Assembly: GCA_913057775.1 (NCBI GenBank)
Contig: CAJXOG010000001.1
Span: 372,001-436,000 of the forward strand
Direction: 5' to 3'
DNA length: 64,000 bases
Source of the DNA: an uncultured Fodinibius sp.
Lineage (GTDB): Bacteria > Bacteroidota > Rhodothermia > Balneolales > Balneolaceae
Shown: piece by piece, positions 10,298 through 20,851 of the stretch
Layout: each line of letters starts with the position of its first letter
Numbering within the stretch: the first letter of the stretch is position 1
The notes under the pieces: model-generated
The model's input: the letters and a program-made list of their open reading frames with translations, nothing else
What the model was told of the DNA's origin: nothing
Databases searched by the model: none
Position numbers and translations under genes: made by a program

Positions 10298-11979
10298 TAC
10301 TCCCAGCCCATAAGGGTTTCAATTTGGTCAAGTTCCAGCGGATCTTGTGCACTTAAAGCGCTATCAAAAGTCTCTGCCAAATAATTAAGTGCAATATCAA
10401 ATCGCTTATTACCATCTGATTGTTTCTCTTCAATGAGTAGCGCCATCTGGAAGAGCCTTATTAATTGCTTAAACAGTGGTTTGGCAGAGGCCTCGATCCT
10501 ATCACGATCGTCCAACGAACGAATGTCTTTCCAAATCGTTTTAATTTCAGTCAATTTCTCTGCCATCAGTCCACTGTATTCCGACGATTGATCAGCTGCT
10601 TGTTCAATAATCTCAAAAATTATATCCAATCCACGGGATTTTTCAGTAGCACGAAGCATATCCAACACAATAATATTTCCCGAACCCTCCCAGATTGGCA
10701 GTACATTGATATCCCGAAGTAATTTGGGCATTACAAAATCCTCGATATAACCGTTGCCACCCATCAGTTCCATGCATTCTCGGACACCGTAAACTGCATT
10801 CTCGGCCGACCACCACTTGGCCATGGGCGTAATCATTCGTAACAGATGTTGTTCGTCCTCGTCCCCTTTTTCCGCCGCATCCATCGCTTGCAAACCACGC
10901 CAAACCAGTAGAAAATTAGCTAAATATTTAGCTCCCAACTCAAGAAATTTTTCTCTGATTAGTGCATGCTCAACAGCTCGTTTTCCAAAAGTTTTACGAT
11001 GATTCAGATACTGCCATGCCTCAATAATTGCACGGCGATTCCCCGCCAGAGCAGCCACAGAGTTATAATTTCTGGAAATATTAATCATCTGAGCCATAAT
11101 TTTGAATCCATCGCCCTCTTTCCCAAGCCTTTTCCCAACAGTATCCTGAAATCGAACTTCTGCCGAAGCCATCGAGCGTACACCCAGTTTATCTTTCAAA
11201 CGAATAATCTCCATCGGATTTCGCTCGCCACTTGGCAACTGTTTTTCTACCAGAAAAAGCGACAGTCCACGGGTGCCCTTTTCCACCGGTCCTGTTCTGG
11301 CCAGTGCCATAATTATATCCGCATTAACGTTACTACAAAACCATTTTTCACCACTCAGCCGATATTCATCTCTACTTATTTTTTCAGCTGTGCACAAATT
11401 AGCTCCTACGTCAGATCCGCCGGATTTCTCTGTTAAAAACATGGCTCCCGAATAAAGCTTATCTCCCTCCTTTGCACCCAGTTTTGGTAAAAGCCGCTTT
11501 TTATCTTCCTCATCAGCAAACTGTTCAACCAAATAAGCCGCACCGTCAGTCATGCAATGCGGACAGTATTGTCCCAATTCGCTCATCGCATACAGCTGCC
11601 CGAGGGCAAAACCCATTTGATGCCGACTCCCAGTAAACTCTTTTCTTTTTTCCGGATGATATTTCAAATAAAACATCTTCGATTCAGCAGCGATATCCAT
11701 AAGGTCCCAATAGGCGGGATGAAATTCGATCTCGTCAATATCTTCACCCAGCTTATTACGCTTCTTTAGTACAGGAGAATATTTGTCAGCTTTTTGTGAA
11801 AGCTCATCCATCTCAGTTGCCGCTACTTCTCCCATCTTATTTAACTTTCCATCAAGATATTGCTTGGCCTGCTCAGGAAAATGCCGGTTTAGATAATCAC
11901 GGAGAATTAAATCAGACTTATAAAAATTTTGGCTGGTCTTATAATCATCGGTTAGCACTTGGTTTTTTGGATGAGACAT
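10294..11979 (-). CDS. Acyl-CoA dehydrogenase
   Basis: FLTEKSGGSDVGAN, ISRNYNSVAALAGNRRAI, ELMGGNGYIEDF. Start trimmed to MSHPKNQ at 11979; the ORF-track extension runs into a terminator. Confidence 0.93.
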   Translation of the reverse strand: MSHPKNQVLTDDYKTSQNFYKSDLILRDYLNRHFPEQAKQYLDGKLNKMGEVAATEMDELSQKADKYSPVLKKRNKLGEDIDEIEFHPAYWDLMDIAAESKMFYLKYHPEKRKEFTGSRHQMGFALGQLYAMSELGQYCPHCMTDGAAYLVEQFADEEDKKRLLPKLGAKEGDKLYSGAMFLTEKSGGSDVGANLCTAEKISRDEYRLSGEKWFCSNVNADIIMALARTGPVEKGTRGLSLFLVEKQLPSGERNPMEIIRLKDKLGVRSMASAEVRFQDTVGKRLGKEGDGFKIMAQMINISRNYNSVAALAGNRRAIIEAWQYLNHRKTFGKRAVEHALIREKFLELGAKYLANFLLVWRGLQAMDAAEKGDEDEQHLLRMITPMAKWWSAENAVYGVRECMELMGGNGYIEDFVMPKLLRDINVLPIWEGSGNIIVLDMLRATEKSRGLDIIFEIIEQAADQSSEYSGLMAEKLTEIKTIWKDIRSLDDRDRIEASAKPLFKQLIRLFQMALLIEEKQSDGNKRFDIALNYLAETFDSALSAQDPLELDQIETLMGWEY

Positions 11980-12023
11980 GATGGACTTCTCTATAGTTAA
12001 TATTTGCACAACTAATCTATTAT

Positions 12024-12057
12024 AAATAAAAAAAGGACGGGTTTTACGCCGTCCTTT
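12024..12057 (-). terminator. Intrinsic terminator downstream of the 121-aa membrane protein / pgk
   Basis: AAAGGACGG (12032-12040) / CCGTCCTTT (12049-12057), followed on the minus strand by a run of seven or more T. Confidence 0.85.
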
Positions 12058-12135
12058 AAAATGGAATAGGTAACTGATGCCTAACACTTGAAAAATTTTA
12101 GACCTATTAGTAACTGAAAGGCGGGGTATAGAGCT

Positions 12136-12501
12136 TTACTTCCAGCGGCCTAAGAGCTCAAGACCTATACAGCTATTTAATAGATTAAAGACCACAACAA
12201 TTACTATTAATAAGCAGGGCACCCAAAGTAAGTAAGCCACTTGAGTTCGGAAATGTTTAATTGCAAAAAAAGTTATTACAATAGCAATTAATGCATGAGC
12301 AACACCAATTAAATTTAGGTGCTTTATGTTATCAGACATGCCTAAGGCTACTAGGGCTAAAAAAACAAGCAGAGCTTTAACGGATTGTATTATTTTTCCC
12401 TCTTTAACAGTAAAAAGCATACCTAATATAAGAGCTATAAACGAAACGCTTATTACTGACCAAGAAAACCATATGTAATTATTAAAAATGAAATCTGACA
12501 T
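12136..12501 (-). CDS. Small integral membrane protein
   Basis: 121 aa, about four hydrophobic segments; no family recognised. Confidence 0.6.
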   Translation of the reverse strand: MSDFIFNNYIWFSWSVISVSFIALILGMLFTVKEGKIIQSVKALLVFLALVALGMSDNIKHLNLIGVAHALIAIVITFFAIKHFRTQVAYLLWVPCLLIVIVVVFNLLNSCIGLELLGRWK

Positions 12502-12512
12502 GCCCTATAACA

Positions 12513-13706
12513 TTAACTATCCGTCAGAGCAGCAACACCCGGCAGCTCTTTGCCCTCCAAGAACATCAGGCTGGCACCGCCACCCGTAGAAACGTGCGAT
12601 ACTGCATCTTCGAGCCCGGCCTGTTTAATGGCTGAGGCCGAATCACCGCCCCCAATAATAGTCGTTCCGCCGAGCTTCGTTGATTCCGCAAGCGCTTCAG
12701 CTACAGCATTTGTTCCATCCGCATAATTTTCCATCTCAAAAACCCCCATGGGACCATTCCATACCACCGTTTTTGCATTTTTGATGATATTACCAAACGA
12801 AATAGCGGTCTGCGGACCAATATCTACGCCCATCCAGCCGTCTTCGATACCATCCTCATCAACGACTTTGTGCTCGGCGTCATTTTTAAATTCTTTTGCC
12901 GCAACCGAGTCAACAGGCAACACAAAATTGACGCCCTTCTCATCGGCTTTCTGCATCAGCTCTTTTGCCAAGTCAACTTTATCATCCTCAACCAACGAAT
13001 CACCAATGGGCAACCCTTTAGCTTTATAAAATGTGTACGTCATACCGCCACCAATGAGGATACTATCCACCTTATCCAACAAATTTTCAATCACTCCAAT
13101 CTTGTCAGATACTTTCGCTCCGCCCAAAATTGCAACAAATGGTCGGTTAGGATTGTTAATTGAATCGTTGAGATACTTAATCTCTTTTTCAAGCAGATAT
13201 CCCGACACAGCCGGCTGGAGAAAACGGGTTACGCCAGCCACTGAGGAATGTGCTCGGTGGCTGCTTCCAAATGCATCGTTACAAAAAAGGTCGCCATGCT
13301 TGGCAAGTTGTTTACAAAACTCTTCGTCGTTAGCTTTTTCTCCTTTATGGAAGCGTACATTTTCCAAAAGTACTATTTCACCATCTTCGGCCTGATCTAT
13401 AATAGTTTTTGCTTTTTCTCCTATACAATCCTCGGCAAAATAAACATTTGTGTCGACCAGTGTTCGTAGGTGCTCGGCTACCGGTTTCAAACTGAGTGAC
13501 TCATCAACTTCTCCTCCCGGGCGTCCAAGGTGACTCATAAGAATGAGTTTACCACCGTTTTCTGTTACATGATTGATGGATGGCAAGGCCTGAACCATAC
13601 GATTGTCATCACCTATTTCACCATCTTTTATAGGGACGTTAAAATCCACTCGCATCAATACTTTTTTGCCTTCAACCTGTACACCTTCAAGCGTCATCTT
13701 ATCCAT
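12513..13706 (-). CDS. pgk: Phosphoglycerate kinase
   Basis: 397 aa; [65 protein letters not shown]. Confidence 0.98.
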   Translation of the reverse strand: MDKMTLEGVQVEGKKVLMRVDFNVPIKDGEIGDDNRMVQALPSINHVTENGGKLILMSHLGRPGGEVDESLSLKPVAEHLRTLVDTNVYFAEDCIGEKAKTIIDQAEDGEIVLLENVRFHKGEKANDEEFCKQLAKHGDLFCNDAFGSSHRAHSSVAGVTRFLQPAVSGYLLEKEIKYLNDSINNPNRPFVAILGGAKVSDKIGVIENLLDKVDSILIGGGMTYTFYKAKGLPIGDSLVEDDKVDLAKELMQKADEKGVNFVLPVDSVAAKEFKNDAEHKVVDEDGIEDGWMGVDIGPQTAISFGNIIKNAKTVVWNGPMGVFEMENYADGTNAVAEALAESTKLGGTTIIGGGDSASAIKQAGLEDAVSHVSTGGGASLMFLEGKELPGVAALTDS

Positions 13707-13754
13707 AAGTAGCAGTAATTTTAAGCTGATTAACCAATAATTTTATAGCTGAAT

Positions 13755-15218
13755 TTACCAGCTTATTGAAAGCCGTCCAAACCCGCCATCAAACCATGTG
13801 GGATCACCTATTACTTTTTGTGTTCCTCGTCCGGTTTGTTGATCCTTATCAATATCATATGAAATACCGGCCAGTAAATAAAAGCGGGGGCTAAACCGAT
13901 AACCAATGGAATAGGTAAACCGAGCATTATAATCCCTGACGATGCTGTATGTTCTTCTAAACTCAAAACTACGCACCCCGTTAGGTGCTTTTTCTCCCTG
14001 TGGTCGGCTGTACTCAGCATGAAATTCCAATCCGGTTCTCAGTCCTGTATCAACAGGATCATAAAACAACCTACTTTTAACACTGATAGGTTCCTCCAGA
14101 TAATCAAACGGTACTCGCTCAAAACTGTGTCTCCTCAAATCTCCGGGCACCTTTTCTCCCTGCAGGCGATCCGTATCATGCCCATACCATAACCATTGTT
14201 CCAAAACGAATGAGTTAATTCTGCCAGTGGCATATAGACCCAACTGATTAGTGATCTGCCAATTGCCAAAATTGAGATCATAATTAGAGTTCAATGTGGG
14301 TTTTCTTTTTAATTTTGAAAAGGTTCGCTGATATGTTAATCCAACCGTAAAAAGAGGGTGGTCATATTCAACTAATCCTCCTAAATAATGTACCCACTCT
14401 TCATCTATATAGTTACTGGTATCGGCATGGACTTCAACCCTTTTACGTGAATACGTTTGCAAGCCTCCCATAAATTCTACTTTTAGCCTATTGGATTGGG
14501 AACTGGTATATTTCAGCGAAAATAATTCAGGACTGTTGGAATATTGATGGGTAACCTCATACCGTTTATTCCACTTATTTCGACTGTCTTTTGCTAAATC
14601 CTGAACAACATTACTTCCCCAATCCAGTATACTTGCACTTACTTCAATCATGCCGTCATCAAAGTTTCCGTACCGATAAAAAAAGGTAGCATCAAGATCA
14701 GCTTTTTCCTGACTTAGAGTATGACTCACTCCCAAATAGTGCTTACCAGTAATATTTCGGGTATAACCGAGATGGAACAGAAATCGATTTGTACGGATGT
14801 TTTCTGCATGATACCCACCAATAGAGACCTGATTCTTATTATTAAAAATAATATCACTTTTAATCGTATTTTCGACCGCAAAATCCGTGGCATTTAAACT
14901 GCCTGTCGTCATTCGATATGCATTCTCGGCTTGTTCAAAATCGTAATCCTGAAATAACGTAAATCGATAAGTAATCAAATCCAGGGTATGCTCGGGACTC
15001 ATTTCATTGAGATGCTCACGAAATAATCCCCGGTTAAAATGAGTGCCCCCGTAATTGTTTGAACGATCCAGCATAAAATTTTGGATCCGCTGCTCCCATC
15101 CCAGTAACGTAGCTGTTGATGTCGAATCCTGTCCACTCGCAGTATTAAATGAAGAAAGCTGAAAAGCAACTACTAAGACACTCAAAAATATTACTCTTGA
15201 AGAAACCCAGTTGTTCAT
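13755..15218 (-). CDS. Uncharacterised outer-membrane beta-barrel protein
   Basis: 487 aa; signal peptide then alternating amphipathic strands, ends GRLSISW. Confidence 0.6.
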   Translation of the reverse strand: MNNWVSSRVIFLSVLVVAFQLSSFNTASGQDSTSTATLLGWEQRIQNFMLDRSNNYGGTHFNRGLFREHLNEMSPEHTLDLITYRFTLFQDYDFEQAENAYRMTTGSLNATDFAVENTIKSDIIFNNKNQVSIGGYHAENIRTNRFLFHLGYTRNITGKHYLGVSHTLSQEKADLDATFFYRYGNFDDGMIEVSASILDWGSNVVQDLAKDSRNKWNKRYEVTHQYSNSPELFSLKYTSSQSNRLKVEFMGGLQTYSRKRVEVHADTSNYIDEEWVHYLGGLVEYDHPLFTVGLTYQRTFSKLKRKPTLNSNYDLNFGNWQITNQLGLYATGRINSFVLEQWLWYGHDTDRLQGEKVPGDLRRHSFERVPFDYLEEPISVKSRLFYDPVDTGLRTGLEFHAEYSRPQGEKAPNGVRSFEFRRTYSIVRDYNARFTYSIGYRFSPRFYLLAGISYDIDKDQQTGRGTQKVIGDPTWFDGGFGRLSISW

Positions 15219-15336
15219 TAAAGATAGTCGAGATTAAATGTTAATCAATTATGTCAGCAAACAGGATGTTCGAAGAATTCCATGGTACCATAAACTATCA
15301 GCACAGTCAAACCCTGCTTTTCTATGCAAAATTAAA

Positions 15337-15344
15337 TATCTTTG
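15337..15344 (+). promoter_or_regulatory. Bacteroidota-type -7 box TATCTTTG upstream of the cysteine desulfurase gene
   Basis: Exact TAnnTTTG 31 nt upstream of the start codon. Confidence 0.45.
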
Positions 15345-15375
15345 ACTGATCAATTGTAAAACTAAAAATGAAGAT

Positions 15376-16539
15376 ATGGATACCGTTTATTTTGATCACG
15401 CTGCTACTACACCTGTGGATGAGCGCGTGCTTGAAGCAATGAGCCCTTACTTTACTGAGCACTACGGAAATGCAAATTCCCCCCATGGATTGGGTAATAA
15501 TGCCAAAGTTGCTGTTGAGGAAGCAAGGGAAAATATTGCTGAAATGATCGGTGCTGAACCGGCTGAAATTATCTTTACCAGCGGCGGTACTGAAAGTGAC
15601 AACAGTGCTATAAAAGGAGTTGTTAATGCTACAGGAAAAACAGAAGTCATCACCTCTCCTCTTGAACATCATGCGGTATTGCATACCGCTGAGAATTTAA
15701 AACGTCATGGAGCAAAGCCGGTCTACCTGGAGCCAAACACCAAGGGTATTATCACCGCTGAGAAAGTCGAGGAAGCAATCAATGAGAATACGGCGATGGT
15801 TTCGCTAATGCACGTCAATAACGAAATCGGTTCCATCAATTCTTTGGCAGAAATCAGCGAAGTTTGCAATGAACACAACATCCCTTTCCATTCTGATACC
15901 GTTCAAAGCGTTGGCAAAATTCCGGTGGATGTGGATCAACTCGGACTCGATTTTCTGAGCATCAGCGGGCATAAAATTTACGGCCCAAAAGGTATTGGCG
16001 TAATGTATATGCGTCATGCTACACCATGGATCCCCTGGATGCACGGCGGTTCGCAAGAACGCCGCCGCCGTGGGGGAACGCTAAATGTTCCCGGCATTAT
16101 AGGTTTGGCCAAAGCGATGGAACTGGCTAAAAACGAAATGGATGATCATCGAAAACACTTCATCAAACTGCGTAAAAAACTTATTAGCGGACTTGATGAA
16201 AAATTTGGAGATCGCTATCACATTAATGGGGATATCGAAAATGGTGTTCCTCATATTATCAATATCTCTTTTACGGATTCAAACGGAAACGGTATCGACG
16301 GGGAGATGCTTATCCTTAATCTCGATGTAGAAAATGTTTGTGTTTCAAACGGCTCGGCCTGTACTTCAGGGGCAATGGAACCCTCTCACGTGTTAAGCGG
16401 CATCGGACTCAATGATGAAATTGCCAATTCGAGCATTCGCATCAGCCTGGGCAAACAAAATACCCTTGAAGAGATCGACTACTTTCTTGAGAAGATCGAG
16501 GTTGTTGTAGAACGTATGATGGGGACCGTAAAAGCATGA
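15376..16539 (+). CDS. Cysteine desulfurase, NifS/IscS family
   Basis: 387 aa; YFDHAATTPVDERV, SISGHKIYGPKGIG, SNGSACTSGAMEPSHVL. Confidence 0.95.
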   Translation: MDTVYFDHAATTPVDERVLEAMSPYFTEHYGNANSPHGLGNNAKVAVEEARENIAEMIGAEPAEIIFTSGGTESDNSAIKGVVNATGKTEVITSPLEHHAVLHTAENLKRHGAKPVYLEPNTKGIITAEKVEEAINENTAMVSLMHVNNEIGSINSLAEISEVCNEHNIPFHSDTVQSVGKIPVDVDQLGLDFLSISGHKIYGPKGIGVMYMRHATPWIPWMHGGSQERRRRGGTLNVPGIIGLAKAMELAKNEMDDHRKHFIKLRKKLISGLDEKFGDRYHINGDIENGVPHIINISFTDSNGNGIDGEMLILNLDVENVCVSNGSACTSGAMEPSHVLSGIGLNDEIANSSIRISLGKQNTLEEIDYFLEKIEVVVERMMGTVKA

Positions 16540-17087
16540 GTTTCAAAAAACGAGTTTGCGTTTACTGTGGATCCAAAACCGGTAACAATTCTTCCTTCAT
16601 TCCACAGACTAAATCATTGGGACATGCCCTTGCCTCCAATGGAATAGGATTAGTCTATGGCGGCGGTTCGGTGGGTCTGATGAACGAAATTGCCAATGCC
16701 ACTCTTTCTCGCGGCGGACAAGTCCACGGTGTAATCCCACAACATTTGTATGATATGGAGGTTGCCCACGAAAATCTTACTGCCCTGCATATCACCGACA
16801 CCATGCATGAAAGAAAGGCTATGATGGCCGAGCTTTCGGATGCATTTATTGCCCTGCCCGGCGGCTTTGGTACGTTCGAAGAGCTAATGGAAGCAATCAC
16901 TTGGCTACAGCTCGGCATCCACAACAAAACGGTGATTCTGTTCAACATTGATGGGTACTACGATAAGCTGATCGAGTTTATCGACGAGGCGGTAAACAAT
17001 CAGTTTATTACTGAGAATAACCGGTCACTGCTTAAAACGGCAAATACCATCGAAGAATGCTTACACCATCTTCCGTTTCATAACTAG
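16536..17087 (+). CDS. LOG family (TIGR00730-type) protein
   Basis: 183 aa; VYGGGSVGLMNEIA, MHERKAMMAELSDAFIALPGGFGTFEELME. ATGA overlap with the upstream gene. Confidence 0.93.
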   Translation: MSFKKRVCVYCGSKTGNNSSFIPQTKSLGHALASNGIGLVYGGGSVGLMNEIANATLSRGGQVHGVIPQHLYDMEVAHENLTALHITDTMHERKAMMAELSDAFIALPGGFGTFEELMEAITWLQLGIHNKTVILFNIDGYYDKLIEFIDEAVNNQFITENNRSLLKTANTIEECLHHLPFHN

Positions 17088-17101
17088 TTAATCAGATAGG
17101 A

Positions 17102-17593
17102 TTAACCAAAGGTTGTCAATCCGGGTTTATACCATCCCAGCAACGTACTAATAACGACGAGCAGATATACAGTCATAGAAAAGCGATACGCAGCACTCCA
17201 CTTTTTTACGGATAGCTTTTCTGAATCAAGATCCCTTGATCGCAGTTGTCGGGCAAGTTTCTTACTTCTCTTAAGATCAACAATAATTAACAACAGGATG
17301 ATGACAAAAAGCAATTGTTTTAATGCAAGCCAAGGATAAAGCTGTACATCAAACCATCCCCATTGCGGACCTTGGGTAATGGTCGAAAGTACCCATCCTG
17401 AAACTATGATCCCTCCGGCGCCAAGAATGTGCCCCCACTTCGTAATCAATCGCTCGGTTTGTATCAATTTATAGATAGTGGGTGGACTTTTTATCAGATA
17501 TATCCTAATACCATACACCAAGCTTCCGGCCAATGCACATAACCATATCAGGTATGAAAAAATGTGAGTCCACCGAAAGAATTCGTATAACAT
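17102..17593 (-). CDS. CopD/DUF2269-like four-TM membrane protein
   Basis: 163 aa; RWTHIFSYLIW, GGIIVSGW, four hydrophobic segments. Confidence 0.5.
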   Translation of the reverse strand: MLYEFFRWTHIFSYLIWLCALAGSLVYGIRIYLIKSPPTIYKLIQTERLITKWGHILGAGGIIVSGWVLSTITQGPQWGWFDVQLYPWLALKQLLFVIILLLIIVDLKRSKKLARQLRSRDLDSEKLSVKKWSAAYRFSMTVYLLVVISTLLGWYKPGLTTFG

Positions 17594-17604
17594 TCAAAAT
17601 TATC

Positions 17605-19479
17605 TTAGTTGGAGAAAATATCATCAATAAGATGACCGTATTTATCCTCCACAATTCGGCGCTTGATCTTCAAAGTAGGTGTTAGCTCACCGGACTCAAC
17701 CGAAAATTCGTTAGGTACAATTCGGAAATCCCTTAATTTTTCGTGTGATGCCAGATCTTTGGAGTGGCTCCGCACTTCTTTATTGTAAATTTTCTGGATC
17801 TCATCCTTTTGGATCAGATCTTCGATAGAATCATATTCAATACCCTCCTCCTCGGCATGAGCTTCAAGCGCTTCAAAATCCGGTACTATTAAGGCTGCCA
17901 TATAGGGCTGACGCTCACCGACAACTACCAGCTGATCAATCCATTTGCTTGTTTTAAACAGGTCCTCAATCGGTCCGGGATAAATATTTTTACCACCGGC
18001 ATTTACTATCATATGCTTGATTCGATCAGTAATCTGCAGTTTCCCATCCACAAATTTACCCACATCACCGGTATGCAAATATCCGTCATCATCGATCATT
18101 TCGCGGGTCGCCTCTTCATTTTTCCAGTATCCCTCCATCACATTAGGACCCTTACATAGTATTTCGCCCTGCTCAGAATCGTGATCAGTCGGGTAATCCT
18201 CCCCGCTTATTTCAGCAATAATTTTACTATCCTCTAACCGCTGAATGGCTACTGTAACGCCAGGCAACACTTTACCGACCGTACCCATCTGCTCATCACC
18301 ATAAGTATTGCAGCACATAACGGGCGATGTTTCGGTTAGTCCGTAGCCCTCAATAATATGGAGCCCGGCTCCCATAAAGAAATGTCCAATTTCTGCGGGT
18401 AATGCGGCTCCGCCGGAAACAAAAAAGCGGATACGTCCACCGGTACGTTCTTTCAGCTTATCAAATACCAGCTTATCAGCCAGCTTTTTCTGCATCGAAA
18501 CCAATCCGCGCTGCCCATCGGCATATTTACGGCCCACTTTCTGTGCCCAGTTAAAAATTTTCTGTTTAACGGTACTGCCCTCTTCTACACTCTTGGAAAC
18601 AAGATTGTAGATCTTCTCAAAGAGTCGCGGCACGCTCATAATAATAGTGGGATGAGCCTCCGTCATATTTTTTGCCACCGTATCTACACTTTCGGCATAA
18701 TAAATCTCCGCTCCACCCGCCATCATTGCATAATATCCGGCCGTACGTTCAAACGAATGGCAAAGCGGCAAAAATGACAAGCAGCGATCCGTTTCCATAA
18801 TATCGATACGCTGGTGAGCGGCCTTAATATTACTTACAATATTGCGATGCGTAAGCATAGCACCTTTAGGTTTTCCCGTTGTACCTGAGGTATAAATAAG
18901 CGTAGCCAAATCTTCTGGTTCAATTGCTTTACTTCGCCGGTCTATTTCATCTTCCACCTTTGGCAACTCTTTTAATCCCTCACTCATTACCTCATCAAAA
19001 AGAGAAACGTAAGCATCGTCCAGGTAACTGGAAATATTGGGCTCATCAAAAGCAATAACACGATTTAAATCCTCACAATTATCAAACACTTCGTGCGCTT
19101 TCTTAAGCTGAATCCCCGTAGAAACAAAGAACATTTCTGCCTCAGAATTCTTTAAGATATACTCACACTGCTTGGGTGGCAGCGAGGTGTAAAGGGATAC
19201 ATTTATTGCCCCAATTAATTGCATAGCTAAATCCACAACGGCCCATTCGTAACGGTTTTCACTAAGAATAGCTACTCGATCTCCGGCCTCAATGCCATGC
19301 TTTATCATATAAGCCGCCAGCGAATGAGCGTCTTCAAAAACCTGATCCCACGTTATTGTTTCGTAGGGTTCATCCGTCTTGGGTTTACGAGCAAAAGCTG
19401 TTTTATCGGTCCCTTTATATTTTTTGAATAAATTTAGAAACAGATCTGTTAACGTTTCAAAAGCTACAACTGTGGGCAT
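17605..19479 (-). CDS. Long-chain acyl-CoA synthetase (AMP-binding)
   Basis: 624 aa; TLIYTSGTTGKPKGAMLTH, EGYGLTETSPV, GYLHTGDVGKF, DRIKHMIVNAGGKNIYPGPIE. Confidence 0.95.
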   Translation of the reverse strand: MPTVVAFETLTDLFLNLFKKYKGTDKTAFARKPKTDEPYETITWDQVFEDAHSLAAYMIKHGIEAGDRVAILSENRYEWAVVDLAMQLIGAINVSLYTSLPPKQCEYILKNSEAEMFFVSTGIQLKKAHEVFDNCEDLNRVIAFDEPNISSYLDDAYVSLFDEVMSEGLKELPKVEDEIDRRSKAIEPEDLATLIYTSGTTGKPKGAMLTHRNIVSNIKAAHQRIDIMETDRCLSFLPLCHSFERTAGYYAMMAGGAEIYYAESVDTVAKNMTEAHPTIIMSVPRLFEKIYNLVSKSVEEGSTVKQKIFNWAQKVGRKYADGQRGLVSMQKKLADKLVFDKLKERTGGRIRFFVSGGAALPAEIGHFFMGAGLHIIEGYGLTETSPVMCCNTYGDEQMGTVGKVLPGVTVAIQRLEDSKIIAEISGEDYPTDHDSEQGEILCKGPNVMEGYWKNEEATREMIDDDGYLHTGDVGKFVDGKLQITDRIKHMIVNAGGKNIYPGPIEDLFKTSKWIDQLVVVGERQPYMAALIVPDFEALEAHAEEEGIEYDSIEDLIQKDEIQKIYNKEVRSHSKDLASHEKLRDFRIVPNEFSVESGELTPTLKIKRRIVEDKYGHLIDDIFSN

Positions 19480-19661
19480 AAATCAAAAGTTAATTACTGT
19501 TAATCCACCGATCATAATCTATTTGTACTGCTCGAATATAACATTCTGAATCAAAAATTCATCAAATCCTAATATTTGAGATTGCTATCATTGGGTATAG
19601 ATACTGCAAATGAATTTTTTTAGGTATCCCAAATCCTTATATTAAAAGAAAAATTGATGTT

Positions 19662-20171
19662 ATGGCTCATCCGGCAAGTGAAGAAACAATTGATTTAGTT
19701 AAAGAAATTTTCAGCTCATATCTAAAGGAGCACAATCAGCGGCAAACACCCGAGCGCTTCATGGTCCTCGAAGAAATTTACCGGGCCGACGGTCACTTTG
19801 ATGCCGATGATATCTTCTTCAATATGAAAGAAGGCGGTACCCGAGTTTCCCGGGCAACGGTATATAATACTCTTGACCTTTTAGTAGAATGCGGATTAGT
19901 CCAGCGCCAGCAGTTTGGTGAAAATCAATACTATTATGAGCGTGCTTATGCTTACCAACAGCACGATCACATCATCTGTAAAAAATGCGGCACGGTCTTG
20001 GAGTTTTGCGATCCGCGTATTCAGGAGATCAAAACGATGATGGAGAAAATCCATAAGTTTAACATTACGGGGCATTCGCTCCACTTTTTTGGTACCTGCC
20101 AAGATACCGAAGCTTGCGAAAAGCGACAGCAAGAGCAAGTAGGTAAAAAGAAGTCAAAAGTTAACTCATAG
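19662..20171 (+). CDS. fur: Fur family transcriptional regulator
   Basis: 169 aa; RQTPERFMVLEEIYRADGHFDADDIF, SRATVYNTLDLLVECGLV, HDHIICKKCGTVLEF. Confidence 0.93.
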   Translation: MAHPASEETIDLVKEIFSSYLKEHNQRQTPERFMVLEEIYRADGHFDADDIFFNMKEGGTRVSRATVYNTLDLLVECGLVQRQQFGENQYYYERAYAYQQHDHIICKKCGTVLEFCDPRIQEIKTMMEKIHKFNITGHSLHFFGTCQDTEACEKRQQEQVGKKKSKVNS

Positions 20172-20194
20172 ACGCGTACGACCTTACTTCTTGA

Positions 20195-20686
20195 TTGATG
20201 ATTACCCGTGCCAAGCCTGCACATCTCAAAGACATAAATGACATCTACAATCAGGCAGTAGCAGATGGATTACGTACGGCTCACACTCAGCCGGTTTCTC
20301 TAAAACAGCGCAGACAATGGCTCCAAAATCATCCCAAGAATACCCACCCTGTTTTTGTTTATCTGGATGATGATACCGTACTTGGCTGGCTTTCTGTCTC
20401 ACCTTACCGCTCTGACCGGCAAGCATTGAATGAAGTTGTTGAAATAAGCTACTATGTAGATTATGATCATCATGGAAAAGGGGTAGCTACAGATCTGATG
20501 AATCATGGCCTTGAATTTTGCAGAATCAACAGCTACCGAATTGCCGTTGCCATTTTAATTAGTGGAAATAAATCCAGTATTGCTCTCCTCGAAAAGTTTG
20601 ATTTTACCGAGGGTGGACGTATTCCGGATGCTCTCCATTTCGATGGTGAGTATCGAGATCATCTTTACATGTATAAAAAGCTGTAA
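20195..20686 (+). CDS. GNAT N-acetyltransferase (phosphinothricin acetyltransferase-like)
   Basis: 163 aa; ITRAKPAHLKDINDIYNQAV, VEISYYVDYDHHGKGVATDLM. Confidence 0.88.
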   Translation: MMITRAKPAHLKDINDIYNQAVADGLRTAHTQPVSLKQRRQWLQNHPKNTHPVFVYLDDDTVLGWLSVSPYRSDRQALNEVVEISYYVDYDHHGKGVATDLMNHGLEFCRINSYRIAVAILISGNKSSIALLEKFDFTEGGRIPDALHFDGEYRDHLYMYKKL

Positions 20687-20768
20687 GTTTTGATCTCCTT
20701 CCTTAAAGAATGACAGATAAGAATCCCTGAAAATAGATCCGTTTGTCAGATCAAAAAATTATTTCTTT

Positions 20769-20776
20769 TATATTTG
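20769..20776 (+). promoter_or_regulatory. Bacteroidota-type -7 box TATATTTG upstream of the RRM gene
   Basis: Exact TAnnTTTG in the intergenic region 75 nt upstream of the RRM ORF. Confidence 0.35.
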
Positions 20777-20851
20777 AAAACGTCGTAATATCATATTTGT
20801 GGGAGGTATTATAAGTCCTGCATTAACCTATAATAAACTGGTATTAGACGA

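Noticed and set aside
11980-12087. N-terminal extension of acyl-CoA dehydrogenase in the ORF track
   Set aside because: The extension runs through a strong intrinsic terminator hairpin; MSHPKNQ at 11979 is a better start.
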